Origin: Sabellastarte sp. h YS-2021
Lineage: Eukaryota; Annelida; Polychaeta; Sabellida; Sabellidae
NCBI GenBank assembly: GCA_964017235.1
Contig: OZ024938.1
Location: 48,024,332 to 48,088,331, forward strand
Direction: 5' to 3'
Length of the DNA stretch: 64,000 nt
The position numbers and the translations under genes were made by a program. Below are positions 54,610 to 63,925 of the stretch, piece by piece. Numbering within the stretch: the first letter of the stretch is position 1; every line of letters begins with the position of its first letter. The notes beneath the pieces are model-generated. The model was not told the origin of the DNA. It saw only the letters and a program-made list of their open reading frames with translations, and did no database searches.

Positions 54610-56526
54610 TGCACCAAAACCTCTAGGACCAATAATAAGCAAGTTATAAGCACTTTTAAGTTTGGCTGTCCTCATTTGACCTTCAAGGAGGGGCCCAAGG
54701 TCAAATCCGACTACACCAGACGATTCCCAGCCCATGATTTTCTATATGTTGGTTTACCATCCCAAACCTCTAGGACCAATAATAAGTGAGTTATAGGCAC
54801 TTTTACCTTTGGCTATCCTCGTTTGACCTTGAAGGAGGGGCCCAAGGTCAAATCCAACCACACCAGAAGATTCCCAGCCCATGATTTCCTATATGCTGGT
54901 TTACCATCCCAAACCTCTAGGACCAATAATAAGCGAGTTATAAGCACTTTTAAGTTTGGCTATCCTCGTTTGACCTTGAATGAGAGGCCCAAGGTCAAAT
55001 CCGACCACACCAGAAGATTCCCAGCCCATGATTTTCTATATGTTGGTTTACCATCCCAAACCTCTAGGACCAATAATAAGCAAGTTATAGGCACTTTTAC
55101 CTTTGGCTATCCTCGTTTGACCTTGAAGGAGGGGCCCAAGGTCAAATCTGACCACACCAGAAGATTCCCAGCCCATGATTTCCTATATGCTGGTTTACCA
55201 TCCCAAACCTCTAGGACCAATAATAAGCGAGTTATACGCACTTTTAAGTTTGGCTATCCTTGTTTGACCTTGAAGGAGGGGTCCAAAGTCAAATCTGACC
55301 ACATCAGAAGATTCGCAGCACATGATTTCCTATATGTTGGCTTACCATCCCAAACCTCTAGGATCGATAATAAGTGAGTTATAAGCACTTTTAAGTTTGG
55401 CTATCCTCGTTTGACCTTGAATGAGGGGCCCAAGGTCAAATCCGACCACACCAGAAGATTCCCAGCCCATGATTTTCTATATGTTGGTTTACCATCCCAA
55501 ACCTCTAGGACCAATAATAAGCGAGTTATAGGCACTTTTACCTTTGGCTATCCTCGTTTGACCTTGAAGGAGGGGCCCAAGGTCAAATCCGACCACACCA
55601 GAAGATTCCCAGCCCATGATTTCCTATATGCTGGTTTACCATCCCAAACCTCTAGGACCAATAATAAGCGAGTTATAAGCACTTTTAAGTTTGGCTATCC
55701 TCGTTTGACCTTGAAGGAGGGGTCCAAGGTCAAATCTGACCACATCAGAAGATTCGCAGCACATGATTTCCTATATGCTGGTTTACCATCCCAAACCTCT
55801 AGGACCAATAATAAGCGAGTTATAAGCACTTTTAAGTTTGGCTATCCTCGTTTGACCTTGAAGGAGGGGTCCAAGGTCAAATCTGACCACATCAGAAGAT
55901 TCGCAGCACATGATTTCCTATATGTAGGCTTACCATCCCAAACCTCTAGGATCGATAATAAGCAAGTTATAAGTACTTTTAAGTTTGGCCATCCTCGTTT
56001 GACCTTGAAGGAGGGGTCCAAGGTCAAATCTGACCACATCAGAAGATTCGCAGCACATGATTTCCTATAGGTTGGCTTCACATTGCAAACCTCTAGGACC
56101 AATAATAAGGGAGATATAGGCACTTTTAAAGTCCTTTATGTGGGTTACTTCGGCACTCTGTGGATGACCTTGAGTTAGGAGCTTCAAGGTCAAATGTGTG
56201 CAAGGTTGTAGAGAACATGTATATGTGTCATACATATCACCTATGAAGAGATTCAACCTTCTACCTATGAGGAACAGCCAGTAGAAAAATGTAGATTATT
56301 TTCAAAGAAATGCCCGTGGCAGCCATCTTGTTTTTCAGAATGAGGCTATTTTCCTTCCCAGAGAAGCTTACCCCCCAATGAAGATATCCTGCAAATTTGG
56401 TGAACCTAGCTGCTGTTGTTTTCCTCTTAGAGCGTTAACGCCGAAAATCTCTCTATGCGCGGCGGCAGCGGCGGCGGCGTAGCGAACGCTAAACCAAAGT
56501 ATCCACCGGATGCTTCCGGTGGATAC
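54610..56526 (+). mobile_element. 147-bp-repeat element (pearl/HINE-like), large copy inside Harbinger
   Basis: A partial unit, then ten units whose GTTTGACC (or equivalent) starts fall at 54674, 54821, 54968, 55115, 55262, 55409, 55556, 55703, 55850 and 55997, every one 147 bp apart. As 147 is divisible by three, two long but meaningless open frames result. A unique 3' part follows, with GCAGCCATCTT (56319) and a GC-rich 'gcggcggcagcggcggcggcg', ending in a hairpin at 56499-56526. A tandem core with a 3' hairpin matches the layout of bivalve pearl elements, considered Helentron-related (established family; assignment here inferred). Confidence 0.85.
56499..56526 (+). repeat. 3' terminal hairpin of the 147-bp-repeat element
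   Basis: GTATCCACCGGA and TCCGGTGGATAC, 12-bp perfect arms, loop TGCT. The homologous hairpin at 33216-33241 differs at a paired position on both arms. Confidence 0.9.
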
Positions 56527-56579
56527 AATTAACACAATACAGTCACTATTGAGAATTGTCCTTGGCATATGTGAAAGTC

Positions 56580-57878
56580 TCAAATCATGTCTCTTTGCCA
56601 CGCCGTGGCCCCTACTGGAGCATTATAATAATGCTTCAAATACAGTCTCTGTCTCTTGGTAACCTGTGTGTCCCTGTTGCCACCAGCCACATCCTCAATG
56701 TCCTGCAAACAAGCACCTTGCCTCCACTGTCCTGGGATAACTCTGTGGTTGTCATCCTCCTCATCACCCAGTCCCTGGTGGATACCTGGATACCTCAGTC
56801 TCATGATGTTGTGCAACGTGCAACAGGCCAATACAATAGAGGTAACAGTCTCTGGATTCTGACTCATTGTGGTGAGGAGACAACCAAATCTGTTGGCCAT
56901 GATGCCAAACGCATTTTCCACCACCCTTCTGGCACAAGACAGTCTGTAGTTATAGATCCTCTCCTCATCAGGAAGTCCTCTGGCACTAAATGGCTTCATC
57001 AACCAGGTCCTCAGAGAGAAGGCATCATCCCCAATGAGAAAATATGGCATATCACGGTCATCACCAAGCAATGGCTCTGCATCAGGTACATCTAAGGTGC
57101 CATCAATAATGCCTGAGCGCAAATCGCAGTCATAGAAGATCTGTGCATCAGAATTGGATTCATTGGTGCCAACATCTACCCAAAAGAACTTGTACTTGGC
57201 ATCCACCAGAGCCAGAAGTATTATGGAATGGAAGCCCTTGTAGTTGAAATAGAGTGAGCCACCATTCTTAGGACACCTGATTGCCACATGCTTGCCATCT
57301 ATAGCCCCCAGGGTGTGATGGAAATTCCATCTGGAAGAAAATTCTGCAGCAACCTGCTTCCATGCATCACTGGTATGGGGAAACTGCATGACTTCCTCAC
57401 CATATTCTGCCATGATGGCCTCACAAGTCTGTCTTACTATGACTGAGATGGTGTTGTGTGCTACCCTGAAGCCAAACATCAGACTCCTGTACTTCTCTCC
57501 AGTGGCCAAGAAACAAAGTGTGATTGCAAGTCTGTATCCAGGGTTGATAGACTTCCTGAACCATGTGTCATATTTCTCAATTCTGGGCCCCACCCTCTGC
57601 AAGACCTCTCTGAACATGGCAGGGTCCATCTGCACAAAATTTCTGAAAGACACCACATCCTCAGCCTCCAGCTCCCTCATCAAACAATCATAGTGTCCAT
57701 AGTCCAACCTCCTGGAGAGCCAGGGCTTCACCCAATACCTCCTGGGCCTTGGTCGACGCCTTCTCTGTCTATTAAACAGTATCTGTGCAATCACAATCTG
57801 ATTCTGTACATTTAAACGATGAGCCTCATACAGTTGCTGCAATAATTTGAGTCTCTGTAGATCCATAGACCTGGGCAT
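56580..57878 (-). CDS. PIF/Harbinger DDE transposase (HARBI1-like), 432 aa, intact
   Basis: One uninterrupted frame, ATG 57878 to TGA 56580. The N-terminus has a helical region and a basic Arg/Pro-rich patch (residues ~38-50). A helix-turn-helix-like region (~110-150) precedes the DDE_Tnp_4 nuclease fold. Visible catalytic blocks are D194 in AIDGKHVAI, the GDDAF Asp pair at 284-285, and E321 in VVENAFGIMANRF; conserved D244 lies in NESNSDAQIF. The length fits full Harbinger transposases. It would cut and paste the element together with the MADF protein encoded convergently at 51365-53529. Resemblance to the domesticated animal gene HARBI1 is expected, but neighbouring element parts favour a transposon copy. 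Confidence 0.93.
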   Translation of the reverse strand: MPRSMDLQRLKLLQQLYEAHRLNVQNQIVIAQILFNRQRRRRPRPRRYWVKPWLSRRLDYGHYDCLMRELEAEDVVSFRNFVQMDPAMFREVLQRVGPRIEKYDTWFRKSINPGYRLAITLCFLATGEKYRSLMFGFRVAHNTISVIVRQTCEAIMAEYGEEVMQFPHTSDAWKQVAAEFSSRWNFHHTLGAIDGKHVAIRCPKNGGSLYFNYKGFHSIILLALVDAKYKFFWVDVGTNESNSDAQIFYDCDLRSGIIDGTLDVPDAEPLLGDDRDMPYFLIGDDAFSLRTWLMKPFSARGLPDEERIYNYRLSCARRVVENAFGIMANRFGCLLTTMSQNPETVTSIVLACCTLHNIMRLRYPGIHQGLGDEEDDNHRVIPGQWRQGACLQDIEDVAGGNRDTQVTKRQRLYLKHYYNAPVGATAWQRDMI

Positions 57879-57910
57879 TTACTGCAGAAGGCCTGCCAGC
57901 ACCTCTTGTG

Positions 57911-58849
57911 AATGTTACAAGAAAGAATACAAAAAGAGATTTCTGGATACATCTCAATGCAAAGAGTCATGCGAACCCTTAAGCTTATGGAAACAATTTC
58001 AACTACTATAAATTAATAATTTATATATAACAATTAAAGTTGAATGGACATAACAAATGTGGCAAAAATTGAAAGAAATTTCAGAGCTACATCTCTATAA
58101 AAAGTTATAAAATCCCTTACTCTTATGGACAACAATTTGTCGTATTATGTACATCTTGCAAAAGTATATACAAAGTGTCAAAAAGTTAGACCAGATATAA
58201 CAAATGTGGCACTAAACTATGAAATTGGTTCAATACTTGCATTTCTGTATGAACGTCATGCTAGTCCTAGACCTTATGGTCCCAACATTTGAAGTAGCAT
58301 TAGTATATTGTATTCGTCATATCAAAGTCACAACTGTTTTTGTTATGCTCATATTTAGACCAGAAATTACAAATATGACACTAAACAGAACAGATTTACG
58401 AATTACTTCATAGTATAAGTAGAACATTAGATGCCATGCTAGAAATTTGGACAGGACATCAGGAAGTGTAGGTAGTATTAAACATTCTGAAATAAGTTTT
58501 AATTTAAGTGCTATAGCTCTGTATGTAAGCCATGTGAAAACTACTTAAACATTGGAATTTGGATCATATTTAACGCATATAAAAATGAAGCCAAAAGTTT
58601 AGATTTCATGTTAACATTTAGAGTACACATAAGAAATGTGGTACCAAAGACCATGAAACATGTAGTCTGTGTTAAACCTCTGTAGGATAGTCACACTATC
58701 CATTGGAACCCCCAATTTGAAGTACTATGTAAATCTCTGAACTATGGGGATCTGCTTTGAAGTACAATGTGATCTTGTATTTTTCGATAATATATGTAAA
58801 ACTACAGATTAGGTTGAATTGAGGTAGTTTTTGAGAGGAGAGGTTTCTT
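57911..58849. repeat. ~190-bp satellite, right flank of Harbinger
   Basis: Repeated phrases 'agatataacaaatgtggcactaaac', 'gaacgtcatgctagtcct...ccttatgg' and 'ggacaggacatcaggaagtg' mark degenerate units like those left of the transposon and at 3.1-4.5 kb. Short frames here are not genes. Confidence 0.65.
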
Positions 58850-59600
58850 CTGATTCCATATTAAATAGAAAAGAATTGCATCTAAAGTTTTAATAAGTTT
58901 TTACTAAAAGGGATGGCCGAGACAAGTCGAAGTTGTACAATATGAGGTAAAAGAAATGGTTTTATCACTGTTACTTTACCTTTTAAAACGCCTCAATGAC
59001 CAAGAGTTTAAAATGTTTTTGATAATCAAAATTTTGTCATTCTTATTTAAATTTATCATCTCTTCATTGTCCAAAGAGAACCATGTTCCCAGGGTTTTAA
59101 ATGGCTTGTTTATCAATTGAATTCCCAATGACAAATTGTGCTCCAGAGTCCCATCATTTTGAATAATTATTGCCTCAGTCTTCCCTTTATTTTATTTAAG
59201 ACCCGCATATTGGTAAAATTCCTCAAACAATGTAAGAGAGTGCCTAACAGATGAGTTATCTGCAAGGAGCAAAGTGAAGTCATCTGCCAGTTGACATAGT
59301 TTTATACATTTTTCATTGACTTTAAGACCTATAATATGAGGGGATACCCGAATTAGGTTAGCTATCATTTCAGCAGGCAATAGAAATAACAAGGCACTGA
59401 TTGGGCAGCCTTGTCTGATCCCTCTAAAAATCTTGAAGAATTTTGACATATAACCATTATTGGTTACACAGGTTTCAATGTCGGTATAAATGACAGACAT
59501 CCATCTACGAAAGTTTGGACCAAAACCATGTCTATAAACTTATTTTCTCCTAGGATTCTGAACGCAGTTGAAAAAGGAACATTTTTCAAAAAGACAAAAG
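58850..59600 (-). pseudogene. Non-LTR retrotransposon (LINE) reverse transcriptase, degenerate
   Basis: On the minus strand a ~100-codon open piece (59500-59192) contains FGPNFRRWMSVIYTD just upstream in frame, then GIRQGCPISALLFLLPAEMI (fingers-palm block) and QLADDFTLLLADNSSV with the paired Asp of the catalytic motif. After a stop, KTEAIIIQNDG and KTLGTWFSLDNEEM follow, then after a frameshift KVTVIKPFLLPHIVQL. This is the central-to-thumb part of a LINE RT. No endonuclease or 3' tail was found. Confidence 0.85.
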
Positions 59601-60539
59601 ATACATCAACAACAATCTTCCAATCTAAGAAATCTCAGAATACCAATTTTCCACAATCTCAAAATTCCTCATACCACCAAAATAAAAACAGAAGTCGAAA
59701 ATAAAAGGTAAAGAATAACAAGGAACTGGGGACATGGTGCATGCGTGCATTGGCAATATCCACATACTGACAAGAATTTAAAAAAAATTTGGATGGTCAT
59801 TGACGTTTGCTCCCAACAACATAGAGCACTAGTGTGGATTTGGTCAGTATTTAAACCACAGAAAGTTAAAATACAAGTTTTACAACTGACTATCCTCATG
59901 TCACGTGACTATAATAATTGATAAAACAGCTTTACATTTTATAGCTATATACATGTAGTTGCTTACATGATTGCCATTGCAATAAATAAATATGGATTGG
60001 TTGGCACAAAATTTCCAAAAATTATAATGGTAATATCTACCTTAGCTCGAGTTTGATCGTTAAGCTATAACAACCAAAATATTTTTTATAAATAAGTAAC
60101 CACTATATAACAGGAAATCCTAGAATTTAGTCATTGAGGTAGGTAGAAGCAAGAAAACTGACTACCACACAGGACATGTCAAAGATGCCAGCATGGTTAG
60201 TTCCATTCTTGCATGATGTGGTTGTGAGATGTTAAGCACAAGCAACTATAAATGTAGTAGAGCAGGCACCACTGCACAAGTTAAAGCAAATGTAAAGGGG
60301 GTGCATAAATAATAAAGATGTTTGCTAGAGTAGACTACCAATATCTTATCTTATAATTACATGTCACGATAAAGCTTAAGCCTTTCATATATAAAACTAA
60401 AAGGTCTAGGATTAAGATTGTTTCAGATCTATTATGGTAAAATACTCTGATTAAATGGTCACTGAAGCCCTAATATGCTGGACTTAGTAAAATGATAATA
60501 TTAAAACAGAAATAAGTTTCACTTGTTACTTTTGTGTGA
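59601..60539. other. No gene seen
   Basis: AT-rich. The left part may still be LINE sequence too decayed to read. Confidence 0.45.
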
Positions 60540-61640
60540 TATTTAGTGTAAAACTTTTAATCATCTGCAGTACTGACCACTGGCCATATTTGACTGACCG
60601 GTATGCCATCACCAGTGACCATTGGCTCTGGGGTCCCAGAAACGCAATACTCTGTCACACATCTCTGTCAAATTTCATGCCTGTTCATAAATTTGCATAA
60701 TTCAATTTCTATTAAGTTTATTGCATGTACCAAACTGACCTGTCGCTATATTTGACTGACCAGCCACTAACCATCATCAATGACCATCAGCTGTGGTGTC
60801 CTAAAGAAATGGAACCACAGTACCCCAAAACACACCTGTGCCAAACTTGTAGACCAATTTTACCAATTCCCTATCTCTTGAGCTTATTCCATTATCAATA
60901 CAGAGAAGTTGTCACATTTAACTGACAAGTATGCCATTACAAATGATGATGGGCTTTGGTGCCCTTGCAAAATTGATTCACTATGTCCATATATACATAT
61001 GCATCTAATTTTATGCCTGTAGGCCAATTTGCACAATCCCCTTAAGTCTCTTAAAGTCTCTTTTACATCCCGTCGTACGTGTATAGACATGTAAGTGTGC
61101 TGCCTAAGTCTCCCTTAAGTTTCCTTTGAGGTATGGATGCGTTTGTAGATATCCTGTGTGCAAGCAGAGAAAATGTGCATGCAAATTTTCATTGCAGGGA
61201 CTGTACGACCTTGATATTTTGTTATAAAATCGCAAGTGTACCTTAAGTGTCCCTTGCAAATCAGCCAATTTTTCTCTATTACCAGGACATACGTGCACGT
61301 ACGATAGGATGTAAGAGAGGCTTAAGTTGTTTTCATAATCAATACTGACCAGTTGCCATACTGAACTGACCAGTATGCCATTACAAATGACCAGTGGCTT
61401 TGGCACCCTCACAAAATGGATTCACTATGTCCTAATATAAATCTGTGCCAATTTTATGCCAGTAAACCAATTTGCACAATTCCCTGTCTCTTAGGTTTAT
61501 TCTGTAATCAATACTGATCAGTTGGCATATTGAACTGACCGGTATTCCTTTACAAATGACTAGTGGCTCTGGCGCCCTCAAAAAATAGATTCATTATATT
61601 TTAATCTGCATCCATGCCAAATTTTGTGTTTGTAGACCAA
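60540..61640. repeat. Tandem array, ~170-bp degenerate monomer, interrupted by a MITE
   Basis: Units start near 'ttgactgaccggtatgccat' at about 60590, 60760, 60925, then after an interruption 61370 and 61540. Each has 'caccattggctctgg.g.c', 'cactatgtcc', 'gccaa.tt.atgcctgt...ccaatttgcacaat'. The interval 61042-61325 is an inserted MITE. Confidence 0.8.
61046..61321. mobile_element. MITE with TTAA target duplication (piggyBac-like)
   Basis: TTAA at 61042-61045 and 61322-61325 flank a 276-bp element. Its ends are inverted: GTCTCT...TTACATCCCGTCGTACGTG on the left and CACGTACGATAGGATGTAAG then AGAGGC on the right. The left end carries an extra internal 'taaagtctctt'. TTAA duplications are diagnostic of piggyBac-type insertion. 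It splits the ~170-bp array. Confidence 0.8.
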
Positions 61641-61818
61641 TGGGCACAATTAACCCCTTTTGGTGCCCTAACACCAAGGGTGGATCATGACATAAGTATA
61701 CAAAAGGTACATCTATTTCCCTTTATTATTCTATCATAAGGTCATCTGTTCTGCAAAAAATGGCTGGAGATGCATTACAAAGCAAACAATTCAATGGGTG
61801 TAGTCATTCCATATAGAT

Positions 61819-62042
61819 TTGGGTTTTAAAATTGCTTTCAACACATTGTATAGGTCATATCACGATGGGTAGTTTTATGGGCAGAGGAAACCAGTACATA
61901 CAGTTGGTCAAGGTTCTGCACTGTAAGCTGCTAACCATCGGCAAGCAACTACCAGCTTTCCCACTTGAGGTCAGGTCAGAAACTGAACTTCGATCTCAGA
62001 GGAGGGGCATGAGAGTGTTACCACTCTACCACCATGGCCTCA
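61819..62042 (-). mobile_element. tRNA-derived SINE (family A), minus orientation, 13-bp target duplication
   Basis: Flanked exactly by ATTCCATATAGAT (61806-61818 and 62043-62055). The minus strand reads the head GGTGGTAGAGTGGTAACACT, a body with 'cagtgcagaaccttgacc' and 'ctggtttcctctgccc', and a tail near 'caatgtgttgaaagc'. Same family as 7877, 34651 and 35516. Confidence 0.92.
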
Positions 62043-63327
62043 ATTCCATATAGATACAGCAGCCATGCAATATTCTGGGGTAGGACCTTAATCGGATTCT
62101 ATTAGTATCTATTTTTAATATTATTTAGGCACACATTCATCTTCAATTCTAAAATGTAGATAGGGTATAAGGAATATCAGACTAAAATATGGTATTTGCA
62201 TGCTAAAGTCATGTAATACACCCAGGGTCCCACACTGAGGGACTAAAGGTATCTATTTTTCTTCATGCATTATTAGACCAAAAATTCATATATTAAGCCA
62301 AAATATGGACTCAAAATACAACATGTGGCATGAAGAATTATGCAATGTCTTTGACCACTATATGTGACAGGAACGGTCATGTAACCCTGTCTGTTAGTAC
62401 CTTCACTATGGTACTGTAAACATCATTCCTTCTTATTCAGCCAAGCATTCATCTCTAGTGCTGATATTCGGACAGGATATAAGGAATGCGATTCTTTGAA
62501 ATATGATATAGCATTACATATACATACTAAAGACATGAAGCAACACAAGGCAGGACCATCAATCAAATACTTTAAACATCAGTCTTCCTCATATTAATCT
62601 GCCAAATGTAAATGCTAAAATTTTAACAGGATATAAGCTAGAATGTGGCACTTAGAACAATTGAATAAGTCGTAGCATAACGTATAAATACTATAGCTGT
62701 GTTGTCACCCAAATTTAGGCCTCACTCAACTACGTTAGAATTTGTAAAATATGATTATTTTAATCACAGAAAAACATTGATTCTGACACCTCCAAAATAT
62801 GGCCTATATGGTGACATAATCATTATGGTATCATAAACTGGTAAAGTAAACTCCTAAACTAATTGCAACAGTATGAAAAGGTACACTTTAACATGTTTGA
62901 CTAAAAAGTTTGGGATTCTCACTAAGAATGTAGAAGTATCATTTTATCCTCTTACTAAGCCAAAAGGTCATATGTATGACAAACAATTGGAGAGTACACC
63001 AGGAATTATAGAATAGGTCGTAACATTAAATATAGATACTAAAGCCATGTAATACTCTGGGATTGTGGCCTAATTCATACACTTATAGGCATCAGCCCCA
63101 CCCCCACCCCCGTTATTTGGCCAGAAGATCTTCTGAAATGCGATGGACAGGAAATAAAATATGTGGAAGTAAACAATGAAATAGGCTGTAGCACCATATC
63201 AAAATAACAAAGCTACGTAATATCCCAGATTGGGGCTATCAAAAGTTAGCAAAACCTTTGATTTTGGATGTAGAAAGAGACCAGGCCATAGAAATCGTGT
63301 AAAAAAGCTTTTTTAATACGATTTCTA

Positions 63328-63440
63328 AGGATCAGACTTGCATCTCTTTGTGGATTCGACTCCCACAAGTGGCAATTAAGGCTGTGGATCCGTCCAAATA
63401 TAACCATCACTGAACAGGATGTCAATCCCCCACAACTTTG
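63328..63440 (+). mobile_element. tRNA-derived SINE (family B), old partial copy
   Basis: 'ttgtggattcgactcccacaagtggcaatt', 'ggatccgtccaaatataaccatcactgaacagga' and 'caatcccccacaactttgac' follow the family B order with many changes. The head is largely lost. Confidence 0.75.
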
Positions 63441-63844
63441 ACGTTTGACCAAGAGTTGGTCCCTCATTCAAGCACTATTTTCACTGTTATTAGAAAATTA
63501 TTATAATTGTTATTGGAAAATATCAGAAATTTATCTATAAGGCTACAATTTGGGCTAGGCATTATGTTAAAAAGTTTTGAGACAGCAGAGCTGATTCTAA
63601 TAACTCTGCAATGATAAAAATCATTTAAAATTTCTGGATCCAATTATATGTACCTCCTTGTTGGATGGATAATAATTTAATCGGTTTTAGCATTTGTATG
63701 GAACATGTGGTAGCATTTCAAATAGATACCAAAGTCATCATATAACAACTTGAAGTGGCACCCTCAGTAAAGTAAAATAATCTATTTTCCCTATTATTCA
63801 GTCAGAGGTTTATCTGTAATGGCAAAAGTTGGACAGGGTATTAG

Positions 63845-63925
63845 GTCAAAGGTCAAAGTTGGGGTTTTACGTCCCGTTCAACAGCCAGGGTCATATTGGG
63901 ACAGGTCCTCAGAATTGCCACTTGT
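63845..63925 (-). mobile_element. 5'-truncated tRNA-derived SINE (family B), 14-bp target duplication
   Basis: 81 bp reading (minus) CCACAAGTGGCAATTCTGAG to GACGTAAAACCCCAACTTTG, flanked by GGACAGGGTATTAG (63831-63844 and 63926-63939). Truncated within the T-arm. The target lies in satellite DNA. Confidence 0.9.

Larger units (their letters stand above)
50794..57910. mobile_element. PIF/Harbinger DNA transposon with two intact genes, carrying a nested insertion
   Basis: The left end TGCCCAGGTCACACTGTGGC is preceded by TTA (50791-50793), the trinucleotide target type of Harbinger. Inside are a plus-strand MADF/Myb-like gene (51365-53529) and a convergent minus-strand DDE transposase (57878-56580). 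An inverse complement of the left end was not found near 57880-58000, where satellite resumes, so the right terminus seems deleted. A 1.9-kb 147-bp-repeat element lies between the genes. GC content is higher than in the flanks. Confidence 0.85.

Noticed and set aside
54823-56070. Two long open frames (184 and 219 codons) with repeated peptide units
   Set aside because: They arise because the 147-bp satellite unit is divisible by three and happens to lack stops in one frame. No start context, domain or codon signature of a gene, and the opposite strand is also partly open.
57388-57815. Plus-strand frames of 101 and 119 codons opposite the transposase
   Set aside because: Antisense shadows of the conserved transposase; no independent features.
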